DNA from: Pirellulales bacterium
GTDB lineage: Bacteria > Planctomycetota > Planctomycetia > Pirellulales > Thermoguttaceae
Length of the DNA stretch: 40,463 nt
Assembly (NCBI GenBank): GCA_013360685.1
Contig: JABWBD010000016.1
Span: 1-40,463, forward strand
Reading direction: 5' to 3'
Shown here: positions 24,286-31,898 of the stretch, piece by piece
Layout of the letters: each line of letters begins with the position of its first letter
Position numbering within the stretch: position 1 is the first letter of the stretch
Notes under the pieces: generated by a model
The model's input: only the letters and a program-made list of their open reading frames with translations
The model's database searches: none
Told to the model about the DNA's origin: nothing
Program-made: the position numbers and the translations under genes

Positions 24286-25068
24286 TCATGCCCACCGGAT
24301 CGGATCGCGCTCGTCCTGGCTGGGCCAGACCTCCAGGCCGGGGAACTGCAATCCGATGACGGCGGCAAGGTGCTCCATCGCAAATCGTTCGCTGGCAAAA
24401 TGGCCCGGAAGAACCAGGGCGATGTCGGAAGCTTCCGCTTCCAGGCAGGTATGGAAACGGGCTTCGCCCAGCAGCATGGCATCGCAGCCTTGCTGGCGCG
24501 CAGCGTCGAGGAGTTCGTCCGCGGCGCCGCAGCCCACCGCGACGCTGCGGACCGATTTGTCGGGGTCGCCGACGGTTTGCAGCCGGTCGATCGAGAGCAA
24601 ATCCTTGATGTTGGCCGCCAGGTCGGCCAGCCGGGTTGCTCCCTCCAGCCAGCCCCAGCGGCCGGGGCCGAGGCCGTCGGCGATGCCGACCAGCGGGACG
24701 ATCCCTCGAAGCCCAATGCCTTCCGCCAAGCGCTGGTTGATGCCGCTCTCCGCGGAATCGTAGGCCGTGTGAAAACTGCAGACGGCCACTCTCGCGGCAA
24801 TCAGGTCCAAGAGCAAGCGGCCCACCGTAGTTTCGGCGGTGAGTCGCTTGAGAGGCCGGAAGGGAAGGGGGTGGTGGGCAACAACAAGGTCGGCGCGGCG
24901 GCGCACCGCCTCGGCCGCCGCGGCACGCGTGACCGTGAGGCAGGTCATTACCCGGCGGACTTCGGCGTTTGCGTCGCCCACCAGCAGCCCCACGTTGTCC
25001 CAATCCTCGGCCAGACGCACCGGGGCGTAGCCTTCCAGAAAACCGACGATCTCCGATACCGTGGTCAT
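24286..25068 (-). CDS. NIF3-like dinuclear metal centre protein
   Basis: A 260-residue protein of the NIF3/DUF34 family (YqfO/YbgI type), which forms a hexameric ring with a two-metal site; GTP cyclohydrolase I type 2 is a frequent but poorly supported annotation. Landmarks are WDNVGLLVGD at 23-32, AHHPLPF at 64-70 with metal ligands H65 and H66, FHTAYD at 99-104 with H100 and D104, GCGAADELLDAARQQGCDA, and LLGEARFHTCLEA. The ATG at 25068 is chosen; a TTG at 25086 would add six residues (MRGTDI). The family's inserted PII-like domain is absent, so this is the short form. It converges with the TIGR03790-type gene and has a possible promoter ahead. Confidence 0.9.
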   Translation of the reverse strand: MTTVSEIVGFLEGYAPVRLAEDWDNVGLLVGDANAEVRRVMTCLTVTRAAAAEAVRRRADLVVAHHPLPFRPLKRLTAETTVGRLLLDLIAARVAVCSFHTAYDSAESGINQRLAEGIGLRGIVPLVGIADGLGPGRWGWLEGATRLADLAANIKDLLSIDRLQTVGDPDKSVRSVAVGCGAADELLDAARQQGCDAMLLGEARFHTCLEAEASDIALVLPGHFASERFAMEHLAAVIGLQFPGLEVWPSQDERDPIRWA

Positions 25069-25110
25069 GATGTCCGTGCCTCGCAAGCGTGTTCAATGTC
25101 GTCACCGGTC

Positions 25111-25116
25111 AGTATA
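25111..25116 (-). promoter_or_regulatory. Possible -10 box of the NIF3-like gene
   Basis: On the minus strand TATACT (five of six to TATAAT) would place the transcript start near 25104, 36 bases before the ATG at 25068. The -35 at 17 bases (TCTTCG) is poor, so this is tentative. Confidence 0.35.
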
Positions 25117-25217
25117 TCCCAGCCGTGCAGTCGCGAAGATCCCGGCTGCCCGCCTGCTCACGTCGGCTGCCCTCCCGAGTCGTCCCACCAAGATCGGCAA
25201 TGAATGACTGCCGCAAG

Positions 25218-25277
25218 AGTAGCAGGCACGCTCCGCGGTGCGGTCCGCGAACGGCACGGCGGAGCGTGCCTGCTACT
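25218..25277. repeat. Dispersed palindromic repeat, AGTAGCAGGCACGCTCCGC family
   Basis: AGTAGCAGGCACGCTCCGC at 25218-25236 is the exact reverse complement of 25259-25277, with a 22-base centre that contains an inner GTGC/GCAC pairing. A second, more degenerate member of the same family lies at 36166-36260. It falls in the gap between the divergent NIF3-like and M20-like genes. Confidence 0.85.
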
Positions 25278-25725
25278 TTGGGTCCGCAAACCGCGGTGGC
25301 CCCGCGTGCGATCGGGGGGCAGGAAAGCTGGACCGGGCAATAGCCTGTCAACACAACCCGTTGCTGCAAAAAGGTTTACTGGATGCATCTGCGTGAGCGG
25401 GGACTCATGCCGCGGGCATGGGGGCTGGAAAGCTAGCACGAGGCCGGATAGAATTTGATCCCACCACAGGTAGGGAAGCCGATCGTGGTCTATAAGCTCC
25501 TGCCGGATGCAGTCAGGCATCGGCGCGGCAGCAGATTCCGGACAGCAAGGCCCGTTTTCCGCAGCAATCCCCGGGACCAAGGTCTCCCATTATCCTTATC
25601 CGTCCCCCCGTCCTCATAAGGAGGGAAGGGGAGACATTGTCCGGCGAAAAAAGGCTCAAACCGCGGGTTTCTTCATTGACGCCCCGCGGTCGGGTTAAAG
25701 ATTGCGCAATTAGGGAGGAGCGACG
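25278..25725. other. Gap with small hairpins, no gene seen
   Basis: I find no convincing gene in these 448 bases. Small features are a CATGCC-GCG-GGCATG hairpin at 25406-25420 and an imperfect hairpin of C-rich and G-rich arms at 25600-25633 (TCCCCCCGTCCT, then AGGAGGGAAGGGGA). The promoter of the operon starting at 25726 should be here; TTGACG at 25677 and TAAAGA at 25696 are only 13-14 bases apart, so I do not call it. Confidence 0.5.
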
Positions 25726-26895
25726 ATGACGAGCAGCGTGGAAGTCTCTCAAGTGACCAGCGAGCTTCCCGAGGCCCTGAGGCCGTTGCGGGAGCGGCTG
25801 CTGGCAAACCTCGTGATGATCGCGCAGATCCCGGCGCCGACCGGGATGGAAGGCCACCGCGCCCGGTTTCTCCTTGAGCGGTTTGCCGAGGCGGGGCTGA
25901 GCGATGCGGCGGCCGATGAGGCGGGAAATGCCGTGGGCCGCATCAACGGCCGCCGCGGCGATCGCACGATTCTCTTGGCCTCGCACCTGGACACGATCTT
26001 TCCGGCCAGCCAGAGCCACGATGTGGTTGTGGAAGCCGACCGGGTGATCGGCGCCGGGGTGGGCGACAACGCGTTGGGCTCCGCCGTCATTTCGCTCATG
26101 CCCACCGTGCTCGAGCACCTCGACATCCAACTGCAGAGCGACCTGATCCTGCTGGGCACCACGAAATCGCTGGGACGGGGCAACCACGCGGGAATTCGCT
26201 TCTTTCTCGATCATGCGCCGGGCCGGATCGATTTCGGGATCTGCGTGGAGGGGATTCAATTGGGGCGGGTCAATTTCTTCTCCATCGGCACCGCCCGGGC
26301 CGACGTGATCTGCGACATCCGGCCCATGACCGAACCGTCGCGGAGCTACGGCTCGGAGAGCGCGCTGGTGGTGCTGAACCACGTGATCAATCGGATCCTG
26401 GCGATCGCCCTTCCCAGCCGGCCGTACACGCGGATCCTGCTGGGCAAGATGCGGGCCGGCGTGAGCTACGACACGGACCCCGACCGCGCCGAACTCGGGC
26501 TGGAGATCGTCAGCCATTCCGACGAGATGATCGAACAGATCTCCCGGCAGATCAACGACATTGCCTTGGAGATGTCGGCACGGCACGCGGTCGACGTGGC
26601 CCTGGACGTCTTCTCGACTACCAAGGCCGGCGGAATCGCCTTCGCCCATCCGATGGTCAAGAGCGTGCTCGACGTGATGAACCAGTTGGGGATCGAGCCG
26701 GACCAGGGCCACAGCCCTTCCGAACTGTCGGAGTTGATCACCCGGAGGATCCCGGCAGTCACCCTGGGAATCACGCGCGGCAAGAGCCGCAAGAGAGAAC
26801 CGGATTATATATTGATCGACCCGATCCTCCGCGGAGTGGCGCAACTGGTGGGAGTGGTCCTGGCAATCGATCGAGGAGTGTGCGATGAATCTTGA
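25726..26895 (+). CDS. M20 peptidase-fold protein lacking key catalytic residues
   Basis: A 389-residue protein with the overall plan of M20/M42-like zinc peptidases (catalytic domain split by a dimerisation domain). The first metal motif SHLDT (H87, D89) and the bridging aspartate in GVGDN (D114) are present, and E175 in ICVEG is kept. However, the Glu-Glu pair that supplies the general base and a metal ligand is replaced by Thr-Lys (TTKSLG, residues 145-150), and the C-terminal metal histidine expected before the last helix is replaced in GKSRKREPDYILI (352-364). The TDAN-type block is also lost (SPSELSEL). So it is probably not an active peptidase; a regulatory or binding role, or a different chemistry, is more likely. 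AGGGAGGAG precedes the ATG. It overlaps gpgS by 11 bases, which ties it to that pathway. Confidence 0.8.
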   Translation: MTSSVEVSQVTSELPEALRPLRERLLANLVMIAQIPAPTGMEGHRARFLLERFAEAGLSDAAADEAGNAVGRINGRRGDRTILLASHLDTIFPASQSHDVVVEADRVIGAGVGDNALGSAVISLMPTVLEHLDIQLQSDLILLGTTKSLGRGNHAGIRFFLDHAPGRIDFGICVEGIQLGRVNFFSIGTARADVICDIRPMTEPSRSYGSESALVVLNHVINRILAIALPSRPYTRILLGKMRAGVSYDTDPDRAELGLEIVSHSDEMIEQISRQINDIALEMSARHAVDVALDVFSTTKAGGIAFAHPMVKSVLDVMNQLGIEPDQGHSPSELSELITRRIPAVTLGITRGKSRKREPDYILIDPILRGVAQLVGVVLAIDRGVCDES

Positions 26896-27892
26896 AAAAT
26901 GGCTCGCGGAGCGGACGTTTCACCACTCGAACTTCTGGGACATCAAGTGGCTCGTGGAGGAGAAGCAGCGGCAGGGATTGAGCATTTCGCTCTGCCTGCC
27001 GACGCTCAACGAGGAAAAGACGATCGGGCAGGAGATCGTGATCCTGAAGGCGGAACTCCGCGACCGCTACCCGCTGATCGACGAGATCGCCGTGGTCGAT
27101 TCCGGCAGCGTGGACCGCACCTGCGAGATCGCCGCGAGCTTCGGGGCCGACGTCTACGTGGCGTCGGAACACCTCGTGGAAGCGGGCTGTTATCGGGGCA
27201 AGGGCGAAAACCTCTGGAAGGCCCTCTACCTGCTCAAGGGCGACATCATCGTCTACATCGACGCCGACATCAAGAACATCCACCCGCGGTTCGTCTACGG
27301 CCTCGTCGGGCCGCTCATCCAAACGCCGGAGATCCACTACTGCAAGGCTTTTTATGACCGGCCCATCGCGTTCTCCGGCGAATTGCGCCCGACCGGCGGC
27401 GGCCGGGTCACCGAGATCCTCATCCGGCCGCTCTTCAGCCTCTTCTACCCGCAATTGGCAGCGATCCTGCAACCGCTCTCCGGCGAATACGCGGGCCGGC
27501 GATCGATCCTCGAGCAGATCCCGTTTCCGGTGGGCTACGGCGTGGAAACCGCCATGCTGATCGATATCTACCGCCGGCTGGGAATGGACGCGATTGCCCA
27601 AACCGACCTGGACCGCCGCATCCATCGCAACCAGGAGACCACCGCCCTGGGACGAATGGCGTTCGGCATTCTGCGGACCTTCCTCTCGCGGCTCGAGCGC
27701 GAGGACCGTATCCGGTTGGAGCGGGAACTCCCCACGATCATGCGGCAGTTCGAGATCAGCGACGGCCGATACCGCCAGCTTGAGTATGCCATTGAGGAGA
27801 TCGAGCGGCAGCCCATCATCGAGGTGGAATCCTATCGTCAGAAGTTCCATCCGCAAGAGGAACCCCAGGAACAGGCCGTCGGTTTGCGATGA
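26885..27892 (+). CDS. gpgS: Glucosyl-3-phosphoglycerate synthase (GT81)
   Basis: A 335-residue GT-A glycosyltransferase predicted to transfer glucose from NDP-glucose to 3-phosphoglycerate, the first step of glucosylglycerate synthesis. Diagnostic pieces are LPTLNEEKTIGQEI near residue 38, VVDSGSVDRTCEIAASFGAD near 74, GKGENLW, the metal-binding DAD at 126-128 in YIDADIKNI, VGPLIQTPEIHYCKAFYDRP, GGGRVTEILIRPLFSLFYP, LSGEYAGRR and VGYGVETAML. These match GpgS over the whole length. GAGGAG lies 8 bases before the ATG, inside the preceding gene. The gene overlaps its upstream neighbour by 11 bases and the downstream glycosyltransferase by ATGA, so all three are translated together. Glucosylglycerate acts as a compatible solute under salt stress or nitrogen limitation. 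Confidence 0.9.
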   Translation: MNLEKWLAERTFHHSNFWDIKWLVEEKQRQGLSISLCLPTLNEEKTIGQEIVILKAELRDRYPLIDEIAVVDSGSVDRTCEIAASFGADVYVASEHLVEAGCYRGKGENLWKALYLLKGDIIVYIDADIKNIHPRFVYGLVGPLIQTPEIHYCKAFYDRPIAFSGELRPTGGGRVTEILIRPLFSLFYPQLAAILQPLSGEYAGRRSILEQIPFPVGYGVETAMLIDIYRRLGMDAIAQTDLDRRIHRNQETTALGRMAFGILRTFLSRLEREDRIRLERELPTIMRQFEISDGRYRQLEYAIEEIERQPIIEVESYRQKFHPQEEPQEQAVGLR

Positions 27893-29454
27893 ATCTTGCG
27901 ATTCTCCACCACCACTTGAACCGGGGCGGGGTGGCCCGGGTCATCGAGAACCAGCTTCGCGCCTTGGACACGGCGGCGACTGCCGGCGAAACCTGGCGAG
28001 CGGCCATTCTCTACGGAGGGCGCCGCGAGGGCTGGAACGAGGATTTGCCCCGGCAACTCCGGAGGATCCGCCTGAGTCTTCACGAGGTCCCCGCGCTGGA
28101 CTACGACTCCGTCCGCGAAACCAACGCATGTGGGGCCGGCTCTCTGGCGGACCAGGTAACCGCCGCCCTTTCCCGGCTGGGGCTGTCGCCGAAGAGCACC
28201 GTGGTCCATGCCCATAACCACTCCGTGGGCAAGAACGTCGCGCTTCCCGCCGCGCTCGGCTTGCTTGCGGAGCGAGGTTACCGGCTTCTGCTTGAAATCC
28301 ACGATTTCGCCGAGGATCTTCGCCCCGACAACTTCCGGCAGTTCTCCGAGCGCATGGCCGGCGGGGCGCCGCCGGCCGCCTGGCATGGTTCGCTGTACCC
28401 TCAGGCACGGCACATCCATTACGCCGTGTTGAACACCCGCGACCTCAAGATCCTGCGCGACGCCGGGACCGACACCGACCGGATCCATTTCTTGCCCAAT
28501 CCGGTGACGAAGACCGGCAGCCTCCCTCCGCGAGAGCTTGCCAGGAGAAAGCTGGCGGAACAATTCGGGATCGATCCGGATCAACGGTTCATCCTCTATC
28601 CGGTCCGCTGCATTCGGAGAAAAAACGTCGGCGAGGCGCTGCTCTACAGCCGGTTGGCGCCGGCCGGCACGTTCGTGGGGCTGACGTTGCCGCCGCTGAA
28701 TCCAGCCGAAATCCCCGTCTATTCGGCTTGGAAGCGGGCGGCTGAGGAATTGGGCTTGCCCGCCTGTTTTGAGGTGGGCGCCCCCGGGGCATTGAGTTTT
28801 GCCGAGAACCTCAGCGCGGCCGATCTGATGCTGACCACGAGCGTCGCCGAAGGCTTCGGCATGGTGTTTCTCGAGGCATGGCTCACCGGCAACGCCCTGG
28901 TCGGCCGCGACCTGCCGGAGATCACGATCGACTTCGTCCAGGCGGGAGTGCAACTCGGTCTGTTAGAGCCGCGGCTGCTGGTCCCGATGGACTGGGTCGG
29001 TCGCGAGCGGTTCCGCGCCGGCTTGGCGGAGGCTTACGGACGTGCGCTGGCGGCCTACGGGCGTCCGGCGCCGGCGGACTTGACGCGCTGGATCCGCGAG
29101 AAAGCCCAAGAGGATCTCGTCGATTTCGGCGATCTCGATGAACCGCTTCAGCGGCGCGTATTGGAGACGGCCTGCGAATCGGAGCACAACCGCCTGCGGC
29201 TGTTTGGATCCAATCCCAGGGTCGAATCGGCCCTTTCGATCGTTCCCGTCGGAGCGGCAAAACGAATCGAGTGGAACCGCGACCGGATTGAGGAGCGGTT
29301 TTCGCTGGCGTCCAGCGGAAAGCGACTGCTTGCGATCTATCGGCGTCTTTTTGCCACGGTCCCGCAAGAAGAGCGGCCTGCTCCGCTGGAATCGCCGGAA
29401 CGAATTCTGGATCGGTTCCTCGACTTCAATCGGTTCCGAATGATCCGCGCTTGA
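27889..29454 (+). CDS. GT4-like GT-B glycosyltransferase with C-terminal extension
   Basis: A 521-residue protein. The N-terminal half begins LAILHHHLNRGGVARVIENQ, the glycine-rich acceptor loop of GT-B enzymes; HAHNHSVGKN (near 105) and LLEIHDFAEDLRPDN follow. The donor-site EX7E motif of GT4 is EGFGMVFLE with E321 and E329, preceded by LSAADLMLTTSVA. After about residue 400 there is a 120-residue extension not typical for simple GT4 enzymes. The start overlaps the gpgS stop (ATGA). By context it probably adds a second sugar to glucosyl-3-phosphoglycerate or glucosylglycerate, like the mannosyltransferase of mannosylglucosylglycerate synthesis. The donor and acceptor are inferred, not read from the sequence. 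Confidence 0.85.
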   Translation: MNLAILHHHLNRGGVARVIENQLRALDTAATAGETWRAAILYGGRREGWNEDLPRQLRRIRLSLHEVPALDYDSVRETNACGAGSLADQVTAALSRLGLSPKSTVVHAHNHSVGKNVALPAALGLLAERGYRLLLEIHDFAEDLRPDNFRQFSERMAGGAPPAAWHGSLYPQARHIHYAVLNTRDLKILRDAGTDTDRIHFLPNPVTKTGSLPPRELARRKLAEQFGIDPDQRFILYPVRCIRRKNVGEALLYSRLAPAGTFVGLTLPPLNPAEIPVYSAWKRAAEELGLPACFEVGAPGALSFAENLSAADLMLTTSVAEGFGMVFLEAWLTGNALVGRDLPEITIDFVQAGVQLGLLEPRLLVPMDWVGRERFRAGLAEAYGRALAAYGRPAPADLTRWIREKAQEDLVDFGDLDEPLQRRVLETACESEHNRLRLFGSNPRVESALSIVPVGAAKRIEWNRDRIEERFSLASSGKRLLAIYRRLFATVPQEERPAPLESPERILDRFLDFNRFRMIRA

Positions 29455-29497
29455 AGCATCAGCCCGGGTTTCTTGAACCGCGCCACGAAATATACGG

Positions 29498-29503
29498 TAC
29501 AAT
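29498..29503 (+). promoter_or_regulatory. -10 box TACAAT placed for a leaderless HAD transcript
   Basis: TACAAT lies so that the usual seven-base step from the -10 falls exactly on the A of the ATG at 29510. TTGAAC at 29473-29478 could be a -35, but with a long 19-base spacer. No ribosome binding site precedes the ATG, which fits a leaderless message. Confidence 0.4.
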
Positions 29504-29509
29504 ACGGAC

Positions 29510-30400
29510 ATGTCCTACCTTTACAGCGAGATCCTCAAGCGGCAGTCAAAGCCGATTTCTCCAACACCTACCGCTGAGAAGCCGCGTCTGCCCCTCCTGG
29601 AGGGCGTTCGAGCGGTCTTGTTCGATGTTTACGGCACGTTGTTTACCAGCGGCAGCGGTGAGGTCGGGACTGCGCGCCCGGCGACCTGCGAGACGGCTTT
29701 CGCCGGGGCGCTGGCCGCAGTGCGGATCTCCACAACGTTGTCCCCGGCCGATGGGCTCGAGTTGCTGGTCGGGCGGATTGAGCAGTTGCACATGGAGGCC
29801 CGACGCAAAGGGATCGAGCACCCGGAGGTCGATATCATTGAGGTCTGGCGATTTGTTGTCGGGCAACTGGCCGGCAAGGGCACGGACGAGCATGAGACGG
29901 CTGCACGGGTAGACCTTCGGCAACTGGCGGTCGAGTTCGAAGCGAGGGCGAATCCCGTCTGGCCGATGCCGGGGCTGACCGACTGTCTCCGGCAACTTCG
30001 CTCACGCCGGCTTGCCATGGGGATCATCAGCAACGCCCAGTTCTATACACGAGAGCTGTTTCCAGCCCTGCTCGGGCACCGTGCCGAAGCATGGGGATTC
30101 AATCCGGCGCTTCAGTACTATTCCTACGAGTATGGGCTGGCCAAGCCAGGAACGGAGATGTTCCGCATGGCTGCCGATACCCTTGCCGCTCGCGGCATCG
30201 AGCCGGCGGAGGTGCTCTACATTGGCAACGATATGCTGCACGACGTCGTGCCGGCCGTTCGGCTCGGATTCCGGCCGGGACTGTTCGCCGGCGACGCGCG
30301 CAGCTTGCGCCGGCGCGACGGCGATCCGCGCGTGGACGGGATCGAACCCGAGGTGGTCTTGACGGCGCTGTCCGATTTGAAAGTCTGCTTTCCTCGGTAA
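29510..30400 (+). CDS. HAD superfamily hydrolase
   Basis: A 296-residue hydrolase of the haloacid dehalogenase fold. Motif I is VLFDVYGTLFTS with the nucleophile D39; motif II is IISNAQ; the motif III lysine is in YGLAKPGTEMF; motif IV is YIGNDMLHDVVPA. The residue two after the nucleophile is Tyr (Y41), not the Asp normally used as acid/base by HAD phosphatases; Tyr or Thr there is seen in dehalogenases and some atypical members. The first 28 residues (SYLYSEILKRQ...) are a non-conserved extension. It follows the glycosyltransferase by 55 bases in the same direction, so by context it may dephosphorylate the glycosylated phosphoglycerate, but the motif weakens that idea. It ends 10 bases from the convergent sulfatase gene. 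Confidence 0.85.
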   Translation: MSYLYSEILKRQSKPISPTPTAEKPRLPLLEGVRAVLFDVYGTLFTSGSGEVGTARPATCETAFAGALAAVRISTTLSPADGLELLVGRIEQLHMEARRKGIEHPEVDIIEVWRFVVGQLAGKGTDEHETAARVDLRQLAVEFEARANPVWPMPGLTDCLRQLRSRRLAMGIISNAQFYTRELFPALLGHRAEAWGFNPALQYYSYEYGLAKPGTEMFRMAADTLAARGIEPAEVLYIGNDMLHDVVPAVRLGFRPGLFAGDARSLRRRDGDPRVDGIEPEVVLTALSDLKVCFPR

Positions 30401-30410
30401 TACTTGCGCG

Positions 30411-31841
30411 TCACGGTCGGCTCCGTCCGGTCCGCCGGTACTGCTCAAGAAGTTCCGTCAGACGGCCCACGACTTCAGGCTGCTCGGAGTAGACGTTTTT
30501 CGTCTCTGCCACGTCTTCCGACAGGTTGTACAGTTCGGCGGTCGCCGGTTCGTTGCGGCGGCCCGCGCCGGCATTTTGGACGGCGGGCGGCAGAATGAGC
30601 TTCCAAGACCCCTGGCGGATCGCCAATTGCCCGGACGCGGATTGATGCACGGTCGCTTCGCGAACCGGGCCTTTCCTCTCCTGTCCGAGCAATACCGGCA
30701 AAACATTGTAGCTGTCTTCTCCCGCGTCGTCCGGCAGGGTTGTTCCAACGATGGCTGCGGCGGTGGCGACCATGTCGGTCAGGCAGATCGTCTCCTGGGA
30801 CGAGCTCCCCGGCGCGATCTTTCCCGGCCATCTCGCGAAGAAAGGCACCCGATGACCGCCCTCGTAGATGCTGGCCTTGAAGCCGCGAAACTCTGCGCTG
30901 GGCTCGTGGCCTTTGCGGCGGAGTTCCTCGCCGCCCGTATACATTGACGAGCCGTTGTCCGCCGTGAAGATCACCAGCGTGTTGCCGGCGGCGCCGACGG
31001 CATCGATGGCCTCGAGCACCCGGCCGACGACCGCATCCGTTTCAAGAAGGAAGTCGGCCAGGCCGTTCAGGCCGCTTTTGCCGCGGAAGGGTTTCGAAGG
31101 TGCGATCGGCTCGTGGGGCGACGTGAGCGGGAAGTAGAGGAAGAAAGGCTGCTTTGCCTTGGAACGTTCGGAGATGTATGCCGCCGCGCGTTCAGCCAAT
31201 TGCGGCAGGATCTCGTCGAATTTCCAGCCGGGCAACATGGGGCCGGGGCGGCCGTCGAGGTTCTGCTCGGTTTTGCGGCTGGTCGGGTCGCCGATCGTGC
31301 AATCGTTTTCGAGGAAGCAGTAGGGCGGGTAGTTGGGCACGTCGGTCCCGAAATAGGCGTCGAAGCCGCGCGTCGTGGGGCCGCCGGCGATCGGCTGCGT
31401 GAAGTCCGGATCGCCCTTGCCCTCGCGCGGCCAATCCCAGCCCAAGTGCCACTTCCCCACGCAAGCCGTGTGATAGCCGCGGCGCCGCAAGAGCTCCGGG
31501 AGGGTGAGCCGGTCCTTTTCAATCAGCGGCGGATCGTAGGGACCGAGCACGCCGCGCACCAGCCGCGTCCGCCAGGCGTAGCGCCCCGTGAGCAGCCCGT
31601 AGCGCGTGGGCGAGCAGACAGCGGACCCGCTGTGGGCGTCGGTCAGGGTGATCCCTTCGCGGGCGAGGCGGTCGGTATTTGGCGTGGAGACCTTCGACCG
31701 TGGATTCAGACAGCTCACGTGGCCGTGGCCCATGTCGTCCGCCAGCACGAGGACGATGTTGGGCTTCGGCGGATCCGCGGCGTGCGAGACCGCGGAGAAG
31801 AGCGAGACGCAGGCTATCGCGGCAAGAACAGTCGGCTTCAT
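30411..31841 (-). CDS. Secreted sulfatase (arylsulfatase A-like)
   Basis: A 476-residue sulfate ester hydrolase of the type I, formylglycine-dependent kind. A signal peptide covers residues 1-22 (VLAAIACVSLFSAVSHAAD), so it acts in the periplasm-like compartment or outside. Metal-binding DD is at 35-36 in VLADDMG, and the sulfatase signature CSPTR is at 76-80, with C76 to be converted to formylglycine; TGRYAWR follows. HTACVGKWHLGW and IFTADNGS also match. A maturation enzyme (FGE) is needed and not encoded here. GAGGTG sits 5 bases ahead of the ATG. It lies 57 bases downstream of the OPT transporter gene on the same strand, so it is probably the last gene of the glycosidase-transporter-sulfatase operon. 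Confidence 0.95.
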   Translation of the reverse strand: MKPTVLAAIACVSLFSAVSHAADPPKPNIVLVLADDMGHGHVSCLNPRSKVSTPNTDRLAREGITLTDAHSGSAVCSPTRYGLLTGRYAWRTRLVRGVLGPYDPPLIEKDRLTLPELLRRRGYHTACVGKWHLGWDWPREGKGDPDFTQPIAGGPTTRGFDAYFGTDVPNYPPYCFLENDCTIGDPTSRKTEQNLDGRPGPMLPGWKFDEILPQLAERAAAYISERSKAKQPFFLYFPLTSPHEPIAPSKPFRGKSGLNGLADFLLETDAVVGRVLEAIDAVGAAGNTLVIFTADNGSSMYTGGEELRRKGHEPSAEFRGFKASIYEGGHRVPFFARWPGKIAPGSSSQETICLTDMVATAAAIVGTTLPDDAGEDSYNVLPVLLGQERKGPVREATVHQSASGQLAIRQGSWKLILPPAVQNAGAGRRNEPATAELYNLSEDVAETKNVYSEQPEVVGRLTELLEQYRRTGRSRP

Positions 31842-31898
31842 AACGACACCTCGATACTCGGTAACGAGAAAACACCACCCCTGGGAAGCACACCAATG

